DNA of 36,812 bases, from contig CAZKPD010000010.1 of NCBI GenBank assembly GCA_964554585.1, forward strand, positions 1 to 36,812, read 5' to 3'. The position numbers were made by a program, and so were the translations under genes. The first letter of the stretch is position 1. The number at the start of each line of letters is the position of its first letter. This DNA is from Perlabentimonas sp964554585 (GTDB lineage Bacteria; Bacteroidota; Bacteroidia; Bacteroidales; Tenuifilaceae). The notes below the pieces were generated by a model that was given only the letters and a program-made list of their open reading frames with translations, was not told the origin of the DNA and searched no databases. Positions 14,731-22,368 of the stretch are shown here, one piece after another.

Positions 14731-15182
14731 AGAATATATTAACGAAAACTCAAAACCCCGTTCTACCGAGTTCAAGCCTCAGTTACAATTTTTTTATTGG
14801 TTTCACCAAACATGCAGCCTAAAGCTAAAGCATAAGCTGACGAAAAACAGCTATCCTCTAGCATGGGATGTAGTTTATGTAGGTTGCATCGAAAACCCAA
14901 AGGGTTTTTGGTGAGGGTCGAATACGTCTAGCAGACTCCTAGGGATAAGAGAAGGATATTGCTCTATCAGAGTTTATTGGAACTATTCGGTTTGCCCTTA
15001 CCCTTAAATGGGCTAACTTTGGGCTTGCTTTGGATCGCAGGGTGGATTTGAGCACTTATCGGCCTGTTGCAAAAGAGTGTTGACCCATACAACGAGCTGA
15101 CAATTATCGTCTAAATTTGGCTTTACTGAATAGCATGCTATATTTTATTTAACTAACACGAAACAATTAACTAACCAGAAAA
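14731..15182. other. Gene-free spacer before the FISUMP lipoprotein gene
   Basis: No convincing coding frame was found in these 452 bases. A weak hairpin with T-tract (AAAACCC, AAA, GGGTTTT at 14892-14908) may terminate the Fic transcript. The rest carries the promoter described separately and is otherwise unremarkable. Confidence 0.55.
14991..15021 (+). promoter_or_regulatory. Bacteroidota-type promoter upstream of the lipoprotein gene
   Basis: TTTG (14991-14994), 19 bases, TAACTTTG (15014-15021) is an exact match to consensus. It would start transcription near 15028, about 155 bases ahead of the ATG at 15183. A second TAAATTTG at 15112-15119 lies closer but lacks a -33 box. Confidence 0.6.
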
Positions 15183-16511
15183 ATGACAATGACAAGAAAA
15201 ACAGTAATGTATGCCCTTGCATTTGCCCTAGTTGGCTCAATGCTTACGCTTATTAACAGCTGTAAAAAGGATAATGAAACCAAGGTTCCCTCACTTACCA
15301 CTGCCGAGGTAATCGAAATTGCGCAAACTACAGCTACATCGGGTGGGAGTATTACCGATGATGGAGGGGCAGCCATTACCGCACGTGGAGTGTGCTGGAG
15401 CACTAACCAAAATCCAACCATCAGCGATAGCAAAACCATAGATGGTACAGGTACAGGCAGCTTTACCAGCACCATGTCGGGCTTAGAACCCGCCACAACG
15501 TATTATGTAAGGGCTTAGGCTACAAATATAGCAGGTATCGGATACGGTGATGCCCTAGCGTTTACCACGGTAGAAGCTGTGGGCTTGCCAACCGTAACTA
15601 CCAAAGAGATAACCGAAGTAACCCAAACCTCTGCCCTGTCGGGCGGGCATGTAACCGATGATGGGGGAGCCCCTGTTATCGCAAGGGGAGTGTGCTGGAG
15701 TACCAACCAGAACCCAACCGTTAGCGACAGCAAGACGGAGGATGGCAGCGGACTGGGAAGCTTTACCAGTAGCCTTTCGGGTCTGGAACCTTCCACAATG
15801 TACTATGTAAGGGCTTATGCAACCAATAGCGAGGGAACCGGATACGGTGATGCCCTATCGTTTACAACACTTGAAGAAATTACTGGCGTTGTTGATGCTG
15901 ATGGCAATGTGTATACAACTGTAACTATTGGAAGTCAGGTGTGGTTGGGCGAAAATCTTAGAACCACCAAATACAGTGATGGCACTCCAATACCCAGTGT
16001 TTCCAATAATACTGACTGGTCAAATCTGAGTACTCCCGGCTACGCCGTTTACCCCCATGCCAATATCGATGGGTTAGATTCTGATGAGGAGGTGTTAAAC
16101 GCCTATGGTGCGCTGTACAATGGATTTGCCGTTGAAACCGGAAACCTTTGCCCCACAGGTTGGCATGTACCCACCGATGCAGAATGGTCAACTCTAACCG
16201 AGTATGCCGGCGGAACGAGCGTTGCAGGTGGCAAGCTGAAGAGCATTCGCACTTCTCCCGAAGATCACCCCCGCTGGGTGAACCCCAATACCGGCGCAAC
16301 CGATGAGTATGGTTTCACTGCAGTTCCGGGAGGCAATCGGGTAAACTTTGATGGCAGCTTTTATAATGTGGGCAACTACGGTAACTGGTGGACCAGTACC
16401 GTAGAGGGTACAACCCTTTGGGTGTACTACATGGGCTACTACGATGCTGCGGTGGGTCGCGCCAATGATCCAAAGAAGCATGGGTACTCTGTTCGCTGTA
16501 TTATGGATTAG
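15183..16511 (+). pseudogene. FISUMP-domain lipoprotein, interrupted by an in-frame TAG
   Basis: One reading frame runs from the ATG at 15183 to the TAG at 16509-16511 except for a TAG at 15516-15518. The start encodes a lipoprotein signal ending in NSC followed by KKDNE, as in surface lipoproteins of Bacteroidota. Then come two tandem repeats of about 100 residues (period exactly 300 bases; GVCWSTNQNP in each), resembling fibronectin type III-like repeats. A C-terminal FISUMP domain follows (VVDADGNVYTTVTIG to YSVRCIMD, with NLCPTGWHVPTDAEW and GNWWTST). At the stop, repeat 1 reads YVRA-stop-ATN while repeat 2 has YVRAYATN with TAT at the exactly equivalent 15816-15818, so a Tyr codon changed to TAG. 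The product is truncated unless read through. Confidence 0.85.
15295..15894 (+). repeat. Two 300-bp tandem coding repeats
   Basis: Two units in phase, exactly 300 bases apart (compare ATGGAGG at 15361 with ATGGGGG at 15661), encode near-identical 100-residue modules. Differences are mostly third-position changes, so the duplication is not very recent and both copies were under selection for the protein sequence. Outer limits are approximate. Confidence 0.75.
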
Positions 16512-16550
16512 ATTGCCTGCAAGAGGCAGATTAGCATGGCTATTTTCGAA

Positions 16551-16578
16551 AAGAGAGCGCATTCCGCTCTCTTTTTTT
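16551..16578 (+). terminator. Rho-independent terminator after the FISUMP gene
   Basis: A 9-bp perfect stem (AAGAGAGCG 16551-16559 with CGCTCTCTT 16565-16573), a 5-base loop and a seven-T run. Confidence 0.9.
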
Positions 16579-16981
16579 AATTATTTAACCGTTTATCCTA
16601 GAGTAACGCAAAAGTTAAGTCGGAAAGCGGAAGGGATTGCCAGTTTGACAAAAGCTGTATCCACTAAAAGGCTTTGGAATAGATTCAGAAAAGTTAATTG
16701 ATGAAATGTAACCCCAAGACAGAAGCGTAAGCGCATTTGAAATTCGCATAAATCTGCTACACCAAATGAAATTATAAATGAGTTCGTGTTCTGAAACGAA
16801 GAGAAGATCGTCATATTAACTGCCTTAAAGTTTTCCGGATATTCAATCGACGTTTTAAAATCTTTACGTTTATATTTAATATATTAGCCTACAAATATGG
16901 CTCTACCTTTCGCTCCTTGGAAAGGATATGGGAGAAAGGGTTGTCTAATAAAAGAGGTGTTTTACATAAAAAAACAGGCAT
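16579..16981. other. Gene-free spacer before nfeD
   Basis: These 403 bases contain only short, unconvincing frames on both strands. I see no clear promoter, repeat or structured element. It may contain decayed coding sequence, but I cannot identify any. Confidence 0.5.
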
Positions 16982-17428
16982 ATGGATATAGCAGTTTGGC
17001 ATATTTGGATAATCATTGCGGTTCTGCTTTTTATAGTAGAAATTTTTACAACCGGATTTTTAACCGCAGTGCTTGCACTTGGATGCATTGCCGCGGGGAT
17101 TGCATCATACTTTGACTATGGAATAAAAATTCAGCTCCTTACCTTTTCCATTGCTACGCTTATCGGATTTTTTGGTATCCGTCCTTTTATGATCAAGTTT
17201 GCTCATAGGAAAAGTGGCAAAATCAAGACCAATATGGAAGCACTGGTCGGGAAAGTAGGAAAAGTAACAGAAATCATTGATCCGAATAAGAATCAGGGAC
17301 GTGTAATGGTTGAGGGAGATGACTGGAAAGCTGAAACAGAAAATGATGAAATTATTGACATTGGTGAAAGAGTTGAGGTTTTAAGGGTAGACTCCACCAT
17401 TTTAATTGTTAAATCTTTAAAAAAATAA
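16982..17428 (+). CDS. NfeD-like membrane protein, short form
   Basis: The 148-residue product has two or three hydrophobic helices in the first 75 residues (IWIIIAVLLFIVEIFTTGF; AVLALGCIAAGIASYF; LLTFSIATLIGFFGIRPF). A small soluble domain follows from about 85, with the OB-fold-like pattern ALVGKVGKVTEII, GRVMVEGDDWKAE and GERVEVLRVDSTILIV, typical of short NfeD proteins. These work with SPFH (stomatin/QmcA-like) proteins in the membrane, probably in quality control or microdomain organisation. The partner gene starts 4 bases after this stop, so the two form an operon. The long-form serine-protease domain is absent. Confidence 0.9.
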   Translation: MDIAVWHIWIIIAVLLFIVEIFTTGFLTAVLALGCIAAGIASYFDYGIKIQLLTFSIATLIGFFGIRPFMIKFAHRKSGKIKTNMEALVGKVGKVTEIIDPNKNQGRVMVEGDDWKAETENDEIIDIGERVEVLRVDSTILIVKSLKK

Positions 17429-17432
17429 AGCT

Positions 17433-18422
17433 ATGGGCGTTACTATCATTTTAGGCTTAATTACACTGTTTGTAATTGTTTTTGCCATCATGGGTTTCAA
17501 GATTGTGCAGCAATCTGAAACGATGGTAATTGAAAGATTAGGGAAGTACAGCCGTACTCTAACTTCGGGTATAAATATTATCTGGCCAATTATTGATAAA
17601 CCAAGGGAAATTATGTGGCGCTATATCAAGGAAGGATTAGATGGTAAAAATATTATTCTAAAAACGTTAGTCACCAAAATTGATTTGCGCGAAACGGTTT
17701 ATGATTTCCCAAAGCAAAATGTGATTACTAAGGATAACGTGGTAACCGAGATTAATGCAATTCTCTATTTCCAAATTATTGACCCTGTCAAGGCAATTTA
17801 TGAAATTGCCAATTTGCCCGATGCCATTGAAAAACTTACGCAGACCACTTTGCGGAATGTGATCGGTGAAATGGATTTAGACCAAACATTGACATCACGC
17901 GATACCATTAACTCTAAGCTGCGAGCTGTACTCGACGATGCAACCCATAAGTGGGGAGTAAAAGTGAACCGCGTGGAATTGCAGGATATTAATCCTCCTC
18001 ACGATATTCGGGATGCAATGGAGAAGCAGATGCGTGCAGAGCGTGATAAGCGGGCTAAGATTCTTGAAGCGGAGGGAACTAAAGCTCAACTTTCGTTAGA
18101 GGCGGAAGGGCATAAAGTAGCAGAAATCAATCAGGCAGAAGGTGAAAAACAGGCCCAGATTTTAAGGGCCGAAGGGGAAGCTGATGCACGACTAAAGATT
18201 GCCGAGGCAGAAGCGGAAGCAATCAAAAAGATTACCATGGCAATCTCTGCAACTCAAAGCAATCCTGTAAACTATATGGTTGCTATCCGCTACATTGACA
18301 CGCTAAAAGAAATGGTGAGTGGGAAAGATAATAAGACTATTTACCTGCCTTATGAAGCAACCGGAGTATTAAGTTCACTTGGAGGCATCAAAGAGCTGCT
18401 TAACGTAACGGGGAAGAAATAG
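17433..18422 (+). CDS. SPFH/Band 7 (stomatin/QmcA-like) membrane protein
   Basis: The 329-residue product has one N-terminal membrane helix (VTIILGLITLFVIVFAIMGF) and an SPFH domain (about 25-200) opening with IVQQSETMVIERLGKY. Next is a long alanine- and glutamate-rich coiled coil (about 200-275) with the repeated EAEG/QAEGEKQAQILRAEGEA pattern that drives oligomer rings, and then a C-terminal region with NYMVAIRYIDTL. Such proteins assemble large membrane-bound rings, often around proteases such as FtsH. The gene follows an NfeD gene by 4 bases, the standard pairing. The start at 17433 precedes the membrane helix by one residue pair. Confidence 0.93.
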   Translation: MGVTIILGLITLFVIVFAIMGFKIVQQSETMVIERLGKYSRTLTSGINIIWPIIDKPREIMWRYIKEGLDGKNIILKTLVTKIDLRETVYDFPKQNVITKDNVVTEINAILYFQIIDPVKAIYEIANLPDAIEKLTQTTLRNVIGEMDLDQTLTSRDTINSKLRAVLDDATHKWGVKVNRVELQDINPPHDIRDAMEKQMRAERDKRAKILEAEGTKAQLSLEAEGHKVAEINQAEGEKQAQILRAEGEADARLKIAEAEAEAIKKITMAISATQSNPVNYMVAIRYIDTLKEMVSGKDNKTIYLPYEATGVLSSLGGIKELLNVTGKK

Positions 18423-18482
18423 GGAAGACGAAAAGAAAACCCAATGTACTAGTCAATCAAAATTTTCATAGGGTGTTACTGG

Positions 18483-19247
18483 CTATCTGATAAACACCCA
18501 TTTATCCTTGTTTGAAAGGTTTTCGGAGAAGAGGTATCCATCTTCGGTAAACGATTTTAGCTGTTCTGCTTCAGCTATCCTATTTTTTATGGCAAAACGG
18601 GTCATTAGCCCCCGTGCTCTTTTGGCATAAATGGTAATTGTTTTTAGCTCATCGCCCTTTTGATCCAAAAAAATAGGAGTAATAATTTGAGCATTTAACT
18701 TTTTGAGGTTTACTGCCTTTGTGTACTCGTTAGAGGCTAGGTTAATCAGTATGTTCGATTTCTGTTGCTGCAGCCGATCAGTAAGATATCGGGTTAGGGT
18801 ATCAGTCCACATCCGGTAAAGGTTTTCATGTTCTCCAATATCAATCTTAGTGCCCATCTCAAGCCTGTAAGGCTGAATAAGATCCAGCGGGCGAAGCACT
18901 CCGTATAATCCAGAGAGGATGCACAAGTGGTTTTGCGCAAAATCCATATCCTTTGCGGTAAAATCGTGGGCCGAGATACCGGAAAATACTTCGCCTTTAA
19001 ACGATAGCAGAGCAGGATGGCTATTGTGCGCATCAAACGGCATATGCCAGCTGACAAACCGTTCGTGGGTGAGGCGTGCTAGTGAGGGACTTATGCGCAT
19101 CAGCTGGGCCAGATCATCGGCGTTTAAGGTTTGCATTCTGTGCACAAGTTCCTGTGCGGTTTTCAAAAATTGCGGTTGCGTACCCGCAACCTGTTCCCTT
19201 GCGCTAAATTGCTCTATGGTTTTAGAGGGCGAAATAATGATAATCAT
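18483..19247 (-). CDS. yaaA: YaaA family peroxide stress protein (DUF328)
   Basis: The 254-residue product begins MIIIISPSKT, the YaaA start. It keeps the family blocks SFKGEVFSGISAHDF, HLCILSGLYGVLRPLDLIQPYRLEMGTK, INLASNEYTKAV and ITPIFLDQKGDELKTITIYAKRARGLM, across the normal length. In Escherichia coli, YaaA limits intracellular free iron and protects DNA during hydrogen peroxide stress, and members bind DNA. The gene is convergent with the SPFH gene (60-base gap) and divergent from the NMT1-domain gene (87-base gap), so it is probably transcribed alone. Confidence 0.95.
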   Translation of the reverse strand: MIIIISPSKTIEQFSAREQVAGTQPQFLKTAQELVHRMQTLNADDLAQLMRISPSLARLTHERFVSWHMPFDAHNSHPALLSFKGEVFSGISAHDFTAKDMDFAQNHLCILSGLYGVLRPLDLIQPYRLEMGTKIDIGEHENLYRMWTDTLTRYLTDRLQQQKSNILINLASNEYTKAVNLKKLNAQIITPIFLDQKGDELKTITIYAKRARGLMTRFAIKNRIAEAEQLKSFTEDGYLFSENLSNKDKWVFIR

Positions 19248-19334
19248 TAGCGTGTATTTTAAAAATTTATTACCTTTAATTTGGATTAAGTTTTTTTATC
19301 GGTTTAGCTGCTCTACATAATTCGCCTAAAGTTA

Positions 19335-21179
19335 ATGAATCGTTGCTATTTAATGAAGAGAATTCTGCTTTCGGTTCTATTGGTTTTGGTACAGCTGTTT
19401 TTTGCAAATGCCAAGCAGCCACCCGCTCAGAAGGTGAGCATAGCGCTTAAATGGAGTCATCAGTTCCAGTTTGCCGGGTACTATGCAGCGCTTGAGAAGG
19501 GTTTTTATAAAGAGAATGGCATTGATGTGGAATTTATTGAGGGCGATGCTGAGACTTCTTCCATAGATCAAGTGATAAGCGGAAATGCACAGTTTGGGGT
19601 GGGCAATGTGGATGTATTGGTTCGCTACCTCAAGGGCGATCCTTTGGTTTTGTTAGCTTCTGTTGTGCAGCATTCGCCTTCTATCCTTATTGTAAAGGCA
19701 GGATCGGCTATTTACAATCCCCACGACCTGGTACATAAAACCGTGATGCTTCAAAGCAATGACAGGGATTACGAACTCTTAAGTATGCTCTATAGCGAAG
19801 GTGTTCGGGTTGATCAGATTCATGTGGTCGATCATACCCATTCGCTCAATGAGCTACTCACCGATCAGGTGGATGCTGTGAGCGCATACCTAACCAGCGA
19901 ACCCTTCTTTTTGGATGCGTATGGGATTCCCTATCGCACCATTAACCCCGCCGGCTATGGTGTGGATTTTTACTCCGACTGCCTCTTTACCCGTAATCAG
20001 GTGGTTGAGCAATCGCCTCAACTTGTTGAGAATGTTTTGCAAGCCTCATTAAAGGGTTGGGAGTACGCTTTGAACAATAAGGAGGAGATGGCTACACTGA
20101 TTGCTAAGAAGTATAGCCAGTTAAAATCATTTGAACAGCTTATGTACGAAGCTGAATCGTTTCACAGCATCATAAATCCTGAACTTGTGGCCATAGGGCA
20201 TACCAACCAGGGCCGATGGTTCTCCATGGCCAATTTTCTGCATCAGCAAGGAATGGTTGACCTAGCTATCCCGTTAGACGGTTTCTTTTACAAAGGCGTT
20301 CAAGATCATAGGCTTATAAGAAATCGGATCTTTTCCCTCTATATTCCCATGGCATTATTGGGAATGGCGCTATTGGTATTAGCCGTTTTGTGTATCCGAT
20401 TTGGGTTTAATGTTCGTTGGCACAAAAGGGTTATTATCCAGCTGCAAGAGCAGCTGACAGAGAAAATAGGAGAGGATAGTGTGGAGGAGGGTGCGGTATT
20501 GGCTCAACCCACTCTACAGAGTAAAGGGCAATCGGAAATTATCGGTTTCTTAGAAGGAATATTTGAGCGTATTGGTGTTGCGTCCCAAAGGATGCACTGT
20601 TTACTCAGTGAACCAGAGGATTTGGAAAGTTTGGCGGAACACAAGAGCTCTCTTAGAGAGAGCTTAGAATGGCTACACAAGGATATTGCCGATGTGCTTG
20701 CCGATAGCTCTGAACACCTAGATACCGTATACATTCAGCCCATGTTAATCGATTTTGTTAATGAGTTTGTAGTGGAACATCAGCTGGACAATAATCGAAT
20801 ACAGCTTAAGCCCCCATTGCAAATGGATAACTCTATGCTATTGATGGACAAGGATCGTGTGCTAAGGGTTTTTCGCTCTCTGCTTGCAGGTGCAATGATT
20901 AGTAATCCCGAAGTAAAAATGAATATAGGATGGAATTTTGCCGAAACCGGATGGGTAACTTTTTGGGTCAATGATAACGAGACCACATTAAGCCTTGAGG
21001 AGCTGTCATCTTTTAACCAATTTTTTTCTAATTCCGTAGAGCGCTTTAGCTCAAACTCAGGTTATGTGCTTATTGTGGTAAAGTCGCTGGTAAGGCTTAT
21101 GCAGGGAAAGTTGTGGGTAACCTACGAGCAAGGGGTAGGAACCATCTTTTTTTTCAAAATTCCTCGAATTGAGGCATAG
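19335..21179 (+). CDS. NMT1/THI5-domain membrane protein with degenerate histidine-kinase-like tail
   Basis: The 614-residue product has a signal peptide, then an NMT1/THI5-like periplasmic binding domain (about 33-320; KVSIALKWSHQFQFAGYYAALEKG is split over the first strand and helix). A membrane helix (333-353) and a cytoplasmic region follow. The cytoplasmic part has the outline of a histidine kinase: a helical hairpin, VLRVFRSLLAGAM (509-521) at the N-box, and SGYVLIVVKSLVRLMQGKLWV then GVGTIFFFKIP at the end. The N-box asparagine is replaced (LLAGA), the glycines of the G boxes are mostly missing and no phospho-accepting H-box is seen, so ATP binding is doubtful. A start at 19353 (MKRILLSV) is equally possible. 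It may sense a pyrimidine-like or other small ligand; signalling output is unknown. Confidence 0.8.
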   Translation: MNRCYLMKRILLSVLLVLVQLFFANAKQPPAQKVSIALKWSHQFQFAGYYAALEKGFYKENGIDVEFIEGDAETSSIDQVISGNAQFGVGNVDVLVRYLKGDPLVLLASVVQHSPSILIVKAGSAIYNPHDLVHKTVMLQSNDRDYELLSMLYSEGVRVDQIHVVDHTHSLNELLTDQVDAVSAYLTSEPFFLDAYGIPYRTINPAGYGVDFYSDCLFTRNQVVEQSPQLVENVLQASLKGWEYALNNKEEMATLIAKKYSQLKSFEQLMYEAESFHSIINPELVAIGHTNQGRWFSMANFLHQQGMVDLAIPLDGFFYKGVQDHRLIRNRIFSLYIPMALLGMALLVLAVLCIRFGFNVRWHKRVIIQLQEQLTEKIGEDSVEEGAVLAQPTLQSKGQSEIIGFLEGIFERIGVASQRMHCLLSEPEDLESLAEHKSSLRESLEWLHKDIADVLADSSEHLDTVYIQPMLIDFVNEFVVEHQLDNNRIQLKPPLQMDNSMLLMDKDRVLRVFRSLLAGAMISNPEVKMNIGWNFAETGWVTFWVNDNETTLSLEELSSFNQFFSNSVERFSSNSGYVLIVVKSLVRLMQGKLWVTYEQGVGTIFFFKIPRIEA

Positions 21180-21209
21180 CGTAGTAAACTAGCTATAGCA
21201 TACTTTGGA

Positions 21210-22226
21210 CTAAAAGGGGAGTCTCGCTTGAGGTGTTAAATCGTGGCCTGCAAAATCGTTATCCAAATATTTAAAGTATCCGGCCATAGCAATCATAGCA
21301 GCATTATCGGTAGTAAAAGTGAGTGCGGGAATATAGGTATTCCATCCTAGCTCTTGGCCTTTGTTCAACACGGCAGCCCTTAAGCCAGAGTTGGCCGCTA
21401 CACCACCGGCCAAAGCAATCTCCTTAACACCATATTCTTTTGCAGCTTTAACCAGCTTATCCATCAGTATGGTAACAATGGTGTGCTGCAACGATGCGCA
21501 TAAATTCTCTTTGTTCTCCTCAATAAAGGAAGGGTTCTCCTTAATGGAATCGCGCAAAAAGTAGAGGAATGATGTTTTAAGCCCGCTAAAGCTAAAATCG
21601 AGACCATGGGGTAGGGGTTTGGCAAATTCAAAAGCGGTCTTATTGCCCTTGGCGGCCAACCGATCCACCACAGGACCACCCGGATAGCCTAAGTTCATCA
21701 CCTTGGCGCATTTGTCAAATGCTTCGCCTGCAGCATCATCAATGGTTTTGCCTACAATTTTCATCTGTTTGTAGCTTTCAACCAGCACCAGCTGGGTGTG
21801 TCCACCCGATACCAATAGGCAGAGAAACGGATAGACGGGATGCTGGCTCTGCTCGTCGGTTTTTATGAAATGTGCCAGGATGTGACCGTGTAGATGATTC
21901 ACCTCAATTAGTGGAATTCCTTGAGCAAGTGCAAACCCTTTGGCAAATGATGTTCCCACCAGCAGCGAACCCAGCAAACCCGGTCCACGGGTAAGGGCTA
22001 CTGCACTTATATCTTGCGGGCTAATGCCTGCCTTCTTTATGGCCATATCTACCACGGGGATAATATTGGCCTGGTGGGCCCGCGATGCCAGCTCCGGAAC
22101 TACTCCGCCGTACTCCTCATGCACTTTCTGGCTGCTGATAAGGTTCGAAAGTAACCAGCCGTCGCGTATTACAGCAGCAGAGGTGTCATCGCACGAAGAT
22201 TCAATCCCTAAAATTATGGTGCTCAT
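21210..22226 (-). CDS. tsaD: tRNA threonylcarbamoyladenosine transferase TsaD
   Basis: TsaD transfers the threonylcarbamoyl group to A37 of ANN-decoding tRNAs as part of the TsaBDE complex. The 338-residue product opens with STIILGIESSCDDTS and keeps the metal-binding HLHGH motif. It also has the ASKH-fold phosphate loop SGGHTQLV, the IDDAAGEAFDK segment and the late LAGGVAANSGLR and FTTDNAAMIA motifs. The ATG at 22226 is preferred; an upstream ATG at 22262 would add an unusual hydrophobic dozen residues. The gene is convergent with the NMT1-domain gene and divergent from tamB, 142 bases away. Confidence 0.97.
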   Translation of the reverse strand: MSTIILGIESSCDDTSAAVIRDGWLLSNLISSQKVHEEYGGVVPELASRAHQANIIPVVDMAIKKAGISPQDISAVALTRGPGLLGSLLVGTSFAKGFALAQGIPLIEVNHLHGHILAHFIKTDEQSQHPVYPFLCLLVSGGHTQLVLVESYKQMKIVGKTIDDAAGEAFDKCAKVMNLGYPGGPVVDRLAAKGNKTAFEFAKPLPHGLDFSFSGLKTSFLYFLRDSIKENPSFIEENKENLCASLQHTIVTILMDKLVKAAKEYGVKEIALAGGVAANSGLRAAVLNKGQELGWNTYIPALTFTTDNAAMIAMAGYFKYLDNDFAGHDLTPQARLPF

Positions 22227-22368
22227 GGTAAAAAAAATAACAATCAACAAAAACATGCACAAATCAGCTTACAACAAGCTAATTTTTCTTAACCTTTTCA
22301 CTAAATTCGAACTCCGAAAAGCATTGGCATACTTTGTGTTAAAATTGTAGCTGATTAAGTTATTACAG

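Noticed and set aside
14714..14914. Small protein gene overlapping the end of the Fic gene
   Set aside because: Its start lies inside the Fic gene, its composition is not protein-like, and its end runs into a hairpin; it is better read as spacer.
16593..16814. Small gene on the minus strand before nfeD
   Set aside because: Rich in phenylalanine, leucine and serine with no motif, no start signal and no neighbour in the same direction; probably chance.
19335..21179. An active histidine kinase
   Set aside because: The phospho-accepting histidine motif and the ATP-binding asparagine and glycines are not found, so only a degenerate kinase-like tail is claimed.
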